DNA of 8,088 nucleotides from Sutterella sp. (GCA_020025955.1 JAHHRF010000074.1:1-8088); one strand, 5' to 3'. Counted from the first letter of the stretch, positions 1 to 6,792 are shown. Made by a program: numbers and translations. The notes: generated from the sequence alone by a model not told the origin.

Positions 1-4
1 CACT

Positions 5-481
5 TTACGCTTTTTCTAAGAGCGCTAAGAGTTCTTCCACGTGCACTTTCGCTTTTACGTCGCGTAAAGCGTGCGTCACGATCCCCTTTTCGTCCACCAC
101 AAAGGTGGAGCGCTGAAGCTTACGGCAAAGGCGACCACAGTAGGGAAGCTCATGAATGACGTCGTAGGCTAAGCAAAGCACTTCTTCTTTGTCAGAGAGC
201 AGCGTGAAATTCAAGGACTGCTTCTGGCAGAAATTCGCATGACTCTTTTGGCTGTCACGCGAAACACCAAAGATGCGGTAGCCTAACGCCGCAAACTTTT
301 CATGGGCATCTCGAAAGCCTTGGGCTTCCAAGGTGCACCCTGGGGTGGAATCCTTGGGATAAAAATAGAGGATGTATTTTTGACCGGCGAGCGCCTCGCT
401 ATCAATCACGGTCCCGTTTTGATCCGGCAGCGAAAATGCCGGGGCTTTGTCGCCCGCCTTTAAGGTGTAGTCAATCGCCAT
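5..481 (-). CDS. bcp: Peroxiredoxin, PrxQ/Bcp family thiol peroxidase
   Basis: Thiol peroxidase of 158 residues that would reduce H2O2 and organic hydroperoxides in the cytoplasm, using thioredoxin-type reductants (family knowledge). The peroxidatic site is clear: FYPKDSTPGCT puts the peroxidatic cysteine at C49, with T46 and P47 before it, and the supporting arginine is R124 in QRSTFVVD. The length fits Bcp (about 156). The usual E. coli-type resolving cysteine five residues after C49 is Q54 here. C85 (in NFCQKQ) lies 36 residues downstream, the spacing of PrxQ enzymes that resolve from helix 3, so C85 is the likely partner (inference). C103 aligns with a further E. coli Bcp cysteine; C115 and C119 form an extra CGRLC pair. 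The ATG at 481 has an AGGAG site six bases upstream (plus-strand 488-492). It lies downstream of the HMA gene on the same strand, but a terminator-like hairpin separates them. No promoter of its own was recognised. Confidence 0.95.
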   Translation of the reverse strand: MAIDYTLKAGDKAPAFSLPDQNGTVIDSEALAGQKYILYFYPKDSTPGCTLEAQGFRDAHEKFAALGYRIFGVSRDSQKSHANFCQKQSLNFTLLSDKEEVLCLAYDVIHELPYCGRLCRKLQRSTFVVDEKGIVTHALRDVKAKVHVEELLALLEKA

Positions 482-501
482 GCGTGTCTCCTAGGAAAAG
501 C

Positions 502-564
502 CCCCTTTAAACGAAAAGCCTTCGACTGGAGGCACACTCCAACCCAAGGCTTTTCGAAAAGGGG
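502..564 (-). terminator. Composite hairpin terminator downstream of the HMA gene
   Basis: A perfect 11-base inverted repeat, CGAAAAGCCTT (512-522) and AAGGCTTTTCG (546-556), encloses a second 5-base stem, TGGAG (527-531) and CTCCA (537-541). An outer CCCCTTT/AAAGGGG pairing (502-508 with 558-564) can extend it. Read on the minus strand, the core is AAAAGCC...GGCTTTT followed by CGTTT, the same style as the two other terminators in the window. The U-tract is short, so partial read-through into bcp is possible. Confidence 0.7.
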
Positions 565-575
565 AAAACTCAAAA

Positions 576-815
576 TTAGAGGTGGCAGCCGCAACCAGCT
601 TCACCGTCCTTCATGCCCTTGACTTCAAAGCCGGCGTCTTCCACCGCCTTCTTTAACTGGCATTCGGTCACCGAGCAGCAGCCTTCGACCACCGCGTGCT
701 TGGCGTCCAAGTCCACCGTCACCTTGTCAACGCCTTCGATGGCTTCCAAAGCCTTTTCGACGGTCATCTTGCAGTGGTTGCACATCATGCCTTCGATATC
801 GACAACTTTTTTCAT
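576..815 (-). CDS. Small heavy-metal-associated (HMA) domain protein, CopZ-like metallochaperone
   Basis: A 79-residue soluble protein that is essentially one HMA domain with the ferredoxin-like beta-alpha-beta-beta-alpha-beta fold. The metal site is GMMCNHC (residues 9-15) with C12 and C15, matching the GMxCxxC signature that binds Cu(I) or other soft metals in CopZ/Atx1 chaperones and MerP. The motif VKGM near the C-terminus also suits the fold. Unusual for this size are the extra cysteines C46, C47 and C52 and a C-terminal CGCHL (C75, C77, H78), which could form a second metal site (inference). No metal-exporting ATPase or regulator is adjacent, so the metal cannot be assigned from context. 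The ATG start is well supported: AAGGAG lies seven bases upstream (plus-strand 823-828). Transcription probably starts in the gene-free region to the right, but no convincing -35/-10 pair was found. Confidence 0.9.
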   Translation of the reverse strand: MKKVVDIEGMMCNHCKMTVEKALEAIEGVDKVTVDLDAKHAVVEGCCSVTECQLKKAVEDAGFEVKGMKDGEAGCGCHL

Positions 816-932
816 GGTTTAACTCCTTGTGATGGGGTTTAAGAATTTGTCCTGTGCACAACCTTAGCACTTTTGTCGCCCGTTGAGGGACACGGAAAAC
901 CGTCTCCATTGGGAGAGGCACGACGGGAAAAG

Positions 933-944
933 CGTTTCGAAACG
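933..944. repeat. Perfect 12-base palindrome CGTTTCGAAACG
   Basis: CGTTTCGAAACG is its own reverse complement. It sits about 120 bases upstream of the HMA start codon. A small TCTCC/GGAGA hairpin (903-907 with 912-916) lies beside it. It could be a dimeric-repressor site, but no regulator family was recognised. Confidence 0.4.
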
Positions 945-1143
945 TATCAAGGTTTCCTAGCCAAAAGCGTGTTTAAGGGGAGTAGGGAAGGTGGGGGCGC
1001 TTCTCAAACTCCCGAATTTTCAAGGGGAAGACGAAGGCTTGAGTTGAGAGCGACCGCAATCTGGGTTCTGGCACGTTGAAACTTCTTTTCACCGTCGTGC
1101 GATCGAGGTCATCTGGTTTTCTATTGCCCCGATAAAGCGCGTT

Positions 1144-1183
1144 ACGACGTCGTCTTTCTAAGCCTCGTTTTTTGCGTAAAACG
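1144..1183. repeat. Palindrome ACGACGTCGT followed by a CGTTTT/AAAACG hairpin
   Basis: ACGACGTCGT (1144-1153) is a perfect 10-base palindrome. Twelve bases on, CGTTTT (1166-1171) and AAAACG (1178-1183) form a 6-base stem around TTGCGT. The stem is too AT-rich, and lacks a following T-run, for a confident terminator call. Confidence 0.3.
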
Positions 1184-1361
1184 TCATGCCTAGGATTGGG
1201 ACTTTTGTGCCTCGTTGTGAGTAGTGCTTAACCCCTGTATTGATGGAGGGAAAAGGCGGATTTTCGTTGAGAATGGCTTTTATTAGCGCTCAAGAATTTG
1301 AAAGCTAGGGTTTCTACTAGAGCGCGATTCATTCTCATGCACAAGAAGCGATTCCAAACGC

Positions 1362-1389
1362 TAGGGTGATTTGTTGCATTTACACCCTA
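1362..1389. repeat. 7-base inverted repeat TAGGGTG...CACCCTA
   Basis: TAGGGTG (1362-1368) and CACCCTA (1383-1389) are separated by 14 AT-rich bases. The spacing would suit a LysR-type or other dimeric operator as well as an RNA hairpin. The related string GCTAGGGT also occurs near 1303. Function unknown. Confidence 0.3.
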
Positions 1390-1441
1390 CCCAAAAACCT
1401 AAACGTTTCGGGCGAATCTTTCAAAACGGTAAATGTCGACT

Positions 1442-1478
1442 TTTCAGAAAGTGAGAAATCTCCTGACTTTCCCTGAAA
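1442..1478. repeat. Long nested hairpin in the gene-free region
   Basis: TTTCAG (1442-1447) pairs with CTGAAA (1473-1478), AAAGT (1448-1452) with ACTTT (1466-1470), and GAG (1453-1455) with CTC (1460-1462) around an AAAT loop. Together this makes a 14-pair arm with two- and three-base bulges on one side only. No T-run follows on either strand, so it is unlikely to be an intrinsic terminator. It could belong to an untranslated leader or a small RNA. Confidence 0.4.
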
Positions 1479-1526
1479 GAGAAGGGTTTGAGGAGTATAG
1501 GGTTACTACCTAATTCCTTTGGTGCT

Positions 1527-1571
1527 GTTCAAAATTGCCGTACGGCCTGTTGAACCGAACGCGGTGTTCAA
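1527..1571. promoter_or_regulatory. Candidate operator cluster: GTTCAA repeats around palindrome GCCGTACGGC
   Basis: GTTCAA (1527-1532) and TTGAAC (1550-1555) face each other across the perfect palindrome GCCGTACGGC (1537-1546), forming a 29-base nested dyad. A third copy, GTTCAA (1566-1571), follows as part of an imperfect 15-base direct repeat of the first (1526-1540 versus 1565-1579). A fourth copy, TTGAAC (1692-1697), coincides with the proposed -35 box of the autotransporter promoter. The arrangement suggests a regulator-binding array for the autotransporter (inference). The regulator is not identifiable. Confidence 0.4.
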
Positions 1572-1691
1572 AAATTCCGACGTTTCAGGGAGTTTGGGTT
1601 TTTGGTGTTGTCTAAGAAATCGGGTTGTCCAATTCGTACAGGTTTGTGTGCGCTGGGTTTGCAAGTGGCTGATTAGTAATAAATTTATGAT

Positions 1692-1719
1692 TTGAACGAT
1701 TTTTTATTTTGGGTATATT
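1692..1719 (+). promoter_or_regulatory. Predicted sigma70-type promoter of the large autotransporter
   Basis: TTGAAC (1692-1697, four of six consensus bases) and TATATT (1714-1719, five of six) are separated by 16 bases. The site lies in the most AT-rich stretch of the window: 1681-1740 is about 28% GC by hand count. An ATAAATTTAT palindrome (1679-1688) just upstream could act as an UP element. Transcription from here would give a leader of about 80 bases before the GTG at 1807. Confidence 0.55.
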
Positions 1720-1740
1720 TCGTTTTCTTTGGCTGACGAG

Positions 1741-1765
1741 GTCCCCGTGCCGTGAGAGTGGGGAC
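1741..1765 (+). promoter_or_regulatory. Leader hairpin upstream of the autotransporter start
   Basis: GTCCCC (1741-1746) pairs with GGGGAC (1760-1765). CCCCGT (1743-1748) can instead pair with ACGGGG (1764-1769). The two mutually exclusive pairings lie in the predicted leader, 25 to 30 bases before the Shine-Dalgarno site, so they could tune translation or mRNA stability (inference). Confidence 0.35.
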
Positions 1766-1793
1766 GGGGTCAGAGGTTGAGTTTTTTTAAAAG

Positions 1794-1798
1794 AAGGA
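1794..1798 (+). promoter_or_regulatory. Ribosome-binding site that favours the GTG start at 1807
   Basis: AAGGA lies eight bases before GTG 1807, ideal Shine-Dalgarno spacing. The alternative in-frame start, TTG 1777, has only a GAGG directly touching it and a weak GGGG further up. The GTG is therefore preferred. Confidence 0.6.
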
Positions 1799-1806
1799 AA
1801 CGAAAA

Positions 1807-4800
1807 GTGCGTTCGAAAAAGCGAGCATTAAAGCGTTATGTTTTGGGGATGGCGCTGGCAACGTCGGTTGCCCAAGCCGACGCCCGTTCGGTGGTGATTG
1901 ATTCGGCAATCAAATCCAACCACGATTGGAAGGCTTTGCAGTTAGAGGATGGTCCCGCGACGTTGTCGGGCCAAAGCGGCACCTTGGGGCCGGACTCGGG
2001 GGTGACCCTCTTGAGTACGGACCTTTTGGCCGAGCACCACGTTTCCTTTTCGACCCCGAATGCCTTAACGCTTTCGATGGAAAACGACGCCACCATTGGC
2101 TCGAAGTCTGTCTTGAGCTTGGTGCGTGTGGAAGGGATCCATCATGATCCGTCGAGCCTTGATTTAACGACGGGTGGCACTTTAACCATCAACCCCGTGG
2201 GCGAACACGCGTTTTCGCTCTCTAGCCTCGGCGACCAAGTCGACACCTTAACCGTGAAGGCTGATCGCCTTAATGCCACCATTACGGCCACCCCCACGAC
2301 GCGTGCGAACTTAGCCTTTTTGGCGTTAGAGTCGGACGCGGGTCGTGCGGACTTTACGGGGGACATTACGGTCTTTGCCCCCAATGGCGTGGTGAGTCTT
2401 TATGAACACCAAAACGGGATCCGTCGTGTGGCGATGGGTAACGTCGACTTTGACATTCACGCCAAGGTGAATAACGTCTATGAAGGACGCGCCTTAAGTT
2501 TGGTCGATACCGTCTTTTGCGCGGACAACTTCACGGCGCACGGCGACAACTTAGCCAACCAAAGTGATGAACGCGTGTTGGGCACCAACATGAGCGCCAA
2601 GACCTTTGTGCTCTTGCGTGATTCAAGCCTTTTTACGAATACGCTCAATCTCACGGCGAAGCTCTCTGACGACAGTACGCTCCTTCGTATTGAAAAGGAT
2701 GACGCCACGCACGCTGTGGCACCGAAAAGCTTTTCGCGTGATGGATTAACCCTCATTGCAGAAGGCGCGAACACCCATACGGTTTGGCTCAATAACGCCG
2801 AGCTTGACCATATCGGGGGCGATATCGTCATTGAAAACCGTTTAACTAACGAGAGTGAATCGGGTTCTACCGTTCTCTTGACGGGGGAAGCAGCGAGTTT
2901 AAGCCTCAAGGGGAACACCATTTCGCTTTCTCGCTTGGGTTCGGGCTTTAACGACGACGCGGCCGTTTTGCGTGGCAAAGGCGCGCAAGCCATCACGATT
3001 CATGCCAACGACGCCTTAACGATTAATAGCGATCCGCAATATGTGGATTGGTTAGACACCAAGGCGTTGGGTTATGCCCTTTACTTAGATGAAGCCCGCG
3101 ACGGGCACCCGACGCAGGTCTCCTTGCGTGCCCCGACCATGAATTTGACGGGTGGGATCTATGTAGCGAGCGCTGCCAACGTCACCTTGGGCGACGAAGA
3201 CGAAACGGGCGACATTACGATGACGGAGGGTTTTGTCTTTGCCTCTGGTCAAACGAGCCGTCCGGTGGACATTGTGGCCCATCAATACGTGAACTTGGAC
3301 TCGAAAAACGTGCCTTTCGTACGTGACGATGCCCGCAGTATTTACGCGAGCGTCATTGCCCGCGGTACCGCGGAGATCCGTTTTGAAGAGGGCGCCACGA
3401 TTTCGGCTCCGAACCCCACGAGTGACCGTGAAGACGGTCAGGCGGTGAGTGTCGAAATCGGGACAGTCTCGATTGGTAACGACTTTGCGTTAAAGCCCAG
3501 CCGCTTGAAGGGGCAAGTCCTGGTGGGCGGGTCCTCCACGGGGGAATCGATCTTTAATTTCGTCTCGCAAGCGCATGGGGAAACGGAACCGTTGTTCGTG
3601 GGCGATGTGATCACGATGTCGCACGGCTTTTCCACGGTGGACCTCTCAGGGACGGAAGCGAATCCCGCTCAAATCGTCGGTCGCTTTGACACGATTTTTG
3701 GCGGTGAAGCCGCGTTAGGGCTCAATAACGCCACGTGGACGATGACGGGGAATTCTCACGTCACGGATGTGACGTACTCGGGGACGAGCCGAATTGACGT
3801 GGGGGCACCCAATCGCGTCAACGCTCTCTGGATTGATATGTTGTCCGGGAACGCCATCGCTGACGCCAACCTCACCTTCGGGGTGCACTTGGCAGGGCTT
3901 GACTTTACGTCGTCGGAAACGGTGCACAAGCAGTCGCACGTCGCTATTAATGAGGTGACGGGCACCAACACCGTGCGCTTTGAGGTGATGCCTAACCAGA
4001 CGGACGCCCAAACGATCGACGAATGGGTGCCTGCTTGGTATACGGCGGGTCACGATCCGATCGTCTTTGCACGATTGCCCGAGGGCGTTGAACCCGAAAT
4101 CACCAACTTGCAGCTTTTACAAGACTTGGTCGATGAGCGCGTTAACGACCCTTACAACCGTTTGTACGTGAACGTCGTGAAGCAAAAGTCGTCCAGCCGC
4201 TTTGATGGGGCGTACACCTCCACCTTGCGTGATGCCTTAGCGAAGCCCGGTACCTACTGGGGCTTGAGCTTAGAAATGCATCGCATGGTGCAGATTGCGC
4301 CCTGGCCCGAAGGTGACGACGGGCATATGGATATTGAACCGGAAGGCACCAACACGCCTGAGGACACTACGACGGGGTCGCCTGAGGAAACGCCAGAGGC
4401 TGTTCTCCCTGATGTGCCTGAAGTGCCTGCCGAGACGCCCGATCCCACTACGGATCCCGTTGACCCGACGCCCGAGACAACGGTGGATAAAGAAGACGTG
4501 ACGGAGGATAAGGGTGCGACGAATCCCACGGTTGTGCCCGCTCAAACGATTACGCCCTTGACGGACGAATTGCGTGAGCCGCTTCGTCAACACTTTGCGC
4601 GTGCGCAAACGCCCGACTGGATTGATCGCTTTGGGTTAATGACCCCTAGCGCCGACACGAACGGCACCTTTGCTCGCGTTGAGCACCAGACGCGTCGCAC
4701 GACGGGCAGTAGCCCGAGTAAAGAAAAGGCCACCACGGTGGACGTTGGCGTGAAGCACACGGCGACCAATTGGACGGTGGTGGGGAGTCTCCAGGCCACT

Positions 4801-5385
4801 AAAGCCAAGAATGACATTCGTGGGAGTGGCGTGACCCTCAAGGACGACGAAGTGGCCCTTCGCTTAGAGGGTTACCGCGCCTTTAATAATGGCGCCTTTG
4901 TGAACCCGTTTGTCTCGGTGGGGACGTTAAAGACGACGTTAGACGACGTCACTTCCAAGGGGACGCACACGGTGGCCGGTGTTTTCTCGGGACATCGCTT
5001 TGAGCGTGACGACGGTTGGTTTATCACCCCGTATCTGGGCGCTGAAGTCCATCGCTTGCCGGCGTTGACCTTGGGGAACTTGTCCATGGGGACGAGCACC
5101 CTAAAGGTCGGTCGAGTAGGGGCTGCGTTTGGGCGCCGAGTGGCTGCCGGCAACGTTGCCTTGAAGCTCGATGCGATTCGCACCATTGGAGAAGGGAAAG
5201 CTGTGAAGACGGGGAGTGCCCACCGCGGGAACGTTTCGCCCAACACCACACGCCTTCGTGCGCAGCTGGTGGCGGATAAGCCGTTGACCAAGTCGACTTA
5301 TGTCAATCTGCGCGCTGGGGTGAGTCGCGCCACGCATGAAAAGACGGGGGTGAATGTGAGCGTGGGCTTACATTGGACCTTCTAA
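1807..5385 (+). CDS. Classical (type Va) autotransporter with beta-rich passenger
   Basis: A 1192-residue protein from GTG 1807 (1202 from the weaker TTG 1777). Residues 1-25 form a Sec signal peptide: basic stretch RSKKRALKR, hydrophobic YVLGMALATSV, likely cleavage after AQA. The passenger (about 26-840) is rich in Asn, Asp, Thr, Ser and Gly with recurring short hydrophobic strands, as expected of a beta-helix. I see no serine-protease GDSGS or other catalytic signature, and only one cysteine (VFCADNF). A Pro/Glu/Thr/Asp-rich linker (about 844-911) precedes the autotransporter beta-domain (about 938-1192). That domain has alternating amphipathic strands and ends in VGLHWTF, whose terminal Phe is the Bam recognition signal. 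The protein would be exported by Sec, inserted by BAM and display the passenger at the surface; an adhesin-like role is inference and the ligand is unknown. A promoter lies at 1692-1719 and a terminator follows the stop codon. Confidence 0.9.
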   Translation: MRSKKRALKRYVLGMALATSVAQADARSVVIDSAIKSNHDWKALQLEDGPATLSGQSGTLGPDSGVTLLSTDLLAEHHVSFSTPNALTLSMENDATIGSKSVLSLVRVEGIHHDPSSLDLTTGGTLTINPVGEHAFSLSSLGDQVDTLTVKADRLNATITATPTTRANLAFLALESDAGRADFTGDITVFAPNGVVSLYEHQNGIRRVAMGNVDFDIHAKVNNVYEGRALSLVDTVFCADNFTAHGDNLANQSDERVLGTNMSAKTFVLLRDSSLFTNTLNLTAKLSDDSTLLRIEKDDATHAVAPKSFSRDGLTLIAEGANTHTVWLNNAELDHIGGDIVIENRLTNESESGSTVLLTGEAASLSLKGNTISLSRLGSGFNDDAAVLRGKGAQAITIHANDALTINSDPQYVDWLDTKALGYALYLDEARDGHPTQVSLRAPTMNLTGGIYVASAANVTLGDEDETGDITMTEGFVFASGQTSRPVDIVAHQYVNLDSKNVPFVRDDARSIYASVIARGTAEIRFEEGATISAPNPTSDREDGQAVSVEIGTVSIGNDFALKPSRLKGQVLVGGSSTGESIFNFVSQAHGETEPLFVGDVITMSHGFSTVDLSGTEANPAQIVGRFDTIFGGEAALGLNNATWTMTGNSHVTDVTYSGTSRIDVGAPNRVNALWIDMLSGNAIADANLTFGVHLAGLDFTSSETVHKQSHVAINEVTGTNTVRFEVMPNQTDAQTIDEWVPAWYTAGHDPIVFARLPEGVEPEITNLQLLQDLVDERVNDPYNRLYVNVVKQKSSSRFDGAYTSTLRDALAKPGTYWGLSLEMHRMVQIAPWPEGDDGHMDIEPEGTNTPEDTTTGSPEETPEAVLPDVPEVPAETPDPTTDPVDPTPETTVDKEDVTEDKGATNPTVVPAQTITPLTDELREPLRQHFARAQTPDWIDRFGLMTPSADTNGTFARVEHQTRRTTGSSPSKEKATTVDVGVKHTATNWTVVGSLQATKAKNDIRGSGVTLKDDEVALRLEGYRAFNNGAFVNPFVSVGTLKTTLDDVTSKGTHTVAGVFSGHRFERDDGWFITPYLGAEVHRLPALTLGNLSMGTSTLKVGRVGAAFGRRVAAGNVALKLDAIRTIGEGKAVKTGSAHRGNVSPNTTRLRAQLVADKPLTKSTYVNLRAGVSRATHEKTGVNVSVGLHWTF

Positions 5386-5391
5386 AAGAAG

Positions 5392-5430
5392 AAGCGCCGC
5401 ACTGTGGTTTTCTCAGGGTGGCGCTTTTTT
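5392..5430. terminator. Bidirectional intrinsic terminator between the convergent autotransporters
   Basis: AAGCGCCGC (5392-5400) pairs with GTGGCGCTT (5418-5426), nine pairs including one G-T wobble, followed by a T-run to 5430. It starts seven bases after the plus-strand stop codon. The minus-strand gene stops at 5433, and in that direction the same stem is followed by a T-rich CTTCTTCTTTT. One structure can thus end both transcripts. Confidence 0.85.
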
Positions 5431-5432
5431 GC

Positions 5433-6689
5433 TTAGGGGTTAGGGGCCTTGATTAATTTCATCAAGGCTTTCACTTGGGCTTTCAAGTCAGCAATTTCCT
5501 TTTTCGCGGATTGGAGTTCCGACTTGATGGCTTTAATGTCTTGACCTTGATCTCGAACCGTCTCATCAACGTGACGCAGTTTGATCGTAATCTGATGCGC
5601 CACTTCAGAGGACGCAAAGTCCTTAAAGGTGGAAGCGTACTCGTTCTTTTGCGCGCCTAAGCGATACGACGCACCGAGATTCAACATCTTGTCGCCCCCG
5701 GGTGCCATGGCTAAACCAGCCGACACCATCGTGCGGTGGTCCGGTCGGAAGTAGAGCCCTGCCGCAAACCCATGACCGTTTCGGTAGTTGCCGTAGGCAG
5801 CAGAAACCGAGAAGCGATGACGCTCGTCGTATTCCATGGGGTGGAGCCCTGCCAAGGCAGCTGAGAGCGCGCCCATACGGTTAATACGCGTCCAATCGAC
5901 GTCACCCCCTTGACCCAATTTGAGTTTTTGGAGTTCATCGTAGAGCTGCCCCCCATTGATGGCGTCCTTAGAGCCGTGGGCAATGAGACCGTCTGCGACA
6001 TTCACCACCTTGTCCCCATCGGCATTGAGCCCCGTGCGCGTAATGAAGTTGCGCTCCATAAAGTGAATGCCGTCTAAGTCAATGCGGGTGGCAAACTTCG
6101 GGCCGTCACCAACAGCTGAAAAAACATGATGTATCGTGTGCTTACCGTAATATTTTGTCACACCATCTTCACTCTCAGGTGGGGTGGTGGGATCATATTC
6201 CCAACTGGTTTCTACCTTTGTCCTGATATCCGTTTTAGGTAGGAAAACAAACCCTTCGGCGCCTTCGCCTGTGATGAATGAATGGGCGGGCTTGAGATCC
6301 GAAGGTTGGGTAATGGACCCCATTGACGAATTGGCATCCAGTTTTTTAAAGGGTAGCCTATATGAATGCAGTCCTCCATGATGGGTCAGTAGAGTCTCGG
6401 GGTAGTCTTCGGAAATCATTTCAAATGCTCTTGGTCTATCCATCGCCCCACGACCAGAAGTGGTGTTCGTGGTAATTGGGTAGATCGACCAAGATAAAAA
6501 CGAGTCTTTAGGGGCGACATCGACCTTCTCCCAAAACGTTATAGAACTGTTTTCATTGACAGGGTCGAGCGGATCGTAGCCAGGTTCCCACGGAAGCTTA
6601 GGCGGAGTAAAAGCGGTAGCGCTGAAGGACAGAAACAATAAGCCTAAAGAAAGCCCTTTTATGATGGAGCGATGGTGAAACGCGGTCAT
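5433..6689 (-). CDS. Trimeric (type Vc, YadA-like) autotransporter with C-terminal coiled-coil extension
   Basis: A 418-residue protein. A signal peptide (1-26, LSLGLLFLSFSATA) precedes a short passenger (27-about 225) with no recognised YadA head repeats. Next comes a stalk/neck motif, VVNVADGLIAHGSKDAINGG (228-247) continuing QLYDEL, the hallmark of trimeric adhesins. A YadA-type anchor follows: helix RINRMGALSAALAGLHP (268-284), then four amphipathic strands (about 291-344) ending SYRLG. In this family three chains share one 12-strand outer-membrane barrel. Unusually, about 74 residues follow the last strand, with a regular heptad series L371, V374, V378, Q381, I385, I388, L392, A395, I399, L402, V406, L409, I413. 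This coiled coil should lie in the periplasm (inference). The ATG has GGGGAGA about five bases upstream. Around 6121-6180 the passenger is about 38% GC against about 67% at 5821-5880 in the anchor, suggesting a mosaic origin. Ligand unknown. Confidence 0.9.
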   Translation of the reverse strand: MTAFHHRSIIKGLSLGLLFLSFSATAFTPPKLPWEPGYDPLDPVNENSSITFWEKVDVAPKDSFLSWSIYPITTNTTSGRGAMDRPRAFEMISEDYPETLLTHHGGLHSYRLPFKKLDANSSMGSITQPSDLKPAHSFITGEGAEGFVFLPKTDIRTKVETSWEYDPTTPPESEDGVTKYYGKHTIHHVFSAVGDGPKFATRIDLDGIHFMERNFITRTGLNADGDKVVNVADGLIAHGSKDAINGGQLYDELQKLKLGQGGDVDWTRINRMGALSAALAGLHPMEYDERHRFSVSAAYGNYRNGHGFAAGLYFRPDHRTMVSAGLAMAPGGDKMLNLGASYRLGAQKNEYASTFKDFASSEVAHQITIKLRHVDETVRDQGQDIKAIKSELQSAKKEIADLKAQVKALMKLIKAPNP

Positions 6690-6792
6690 AGGTCTCTCCC
6701 CGATTCAGTAGGGTGTTTTTCAGTCTTCTTCTGAGGTGCCCAAGTCGCTGGGCTTTAAGAAAAAGTCTAAAAAGTTGGGTAGGGCTTGAGAA

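Larger units (their letters stand above)
829..1690. other. Gene-free region between the divergent HMA and autotransporter genes
   Basis: About 860 bases with no reading frame that has a credible ribosome-binding site or recognisable product. It must contain the HMA promoter at its left edge and upstream control sequences of the autotransporter at its right. It is rich in symmetric elements, listed separately (933-944, 1144-1183, 1362-1389, 1442-1478, 1527-1571). The octamer GCCTCGTT occurs twice (from 1162 and from 1210), and GCTAGGGT occurs near 1303 and 1360. No tRNA, rRNA or IS end was recognised. The size is unusual for a bacterial intergenic gap and could hide a small RNA or regulatory array. 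Confidence 0.6.

Noticed and set aside
1144..1183. Intrinsic terminator at CGTTTTTTGCGTAAAACG
   Set aside because: The stem is only six AT-rich pairs and the T-run lies inside the stem, not after it.
873..1193. Open frame on the plus strand interrupted by a single TGA at 1077, resembling a broken gene
   Set aside because: No ribosome-binding site, no recognisable protein motif on either side of the stop codon, and composition unlike the real genes. Not enough to call a pseudogene.
1566..1697. Invertible promoter flanked by GTTCAAA (1566) and TTTGAAC (1691)
   Set aside because: The arms are only seven bases and do not extend; invertible switches normally need longer repeats and a nearby recombinase, and none is present.
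1777..1806. TTG start for the large autotransporter, ten residues upstream
   Set aside because: The Shine-Dalgarno match is much weaker than that of GTG 1807, which leaves a complete signal peptide. It remains possible.
4270..4608. Long reading frames on the opposite strand of the autotransporter, notably over its linker
   Set aside because: They are Ser/Val/Gly- or Arg-rich mirror images of the Pro/Thr/Glu linker, with no start signals, as expected of shadow frames.
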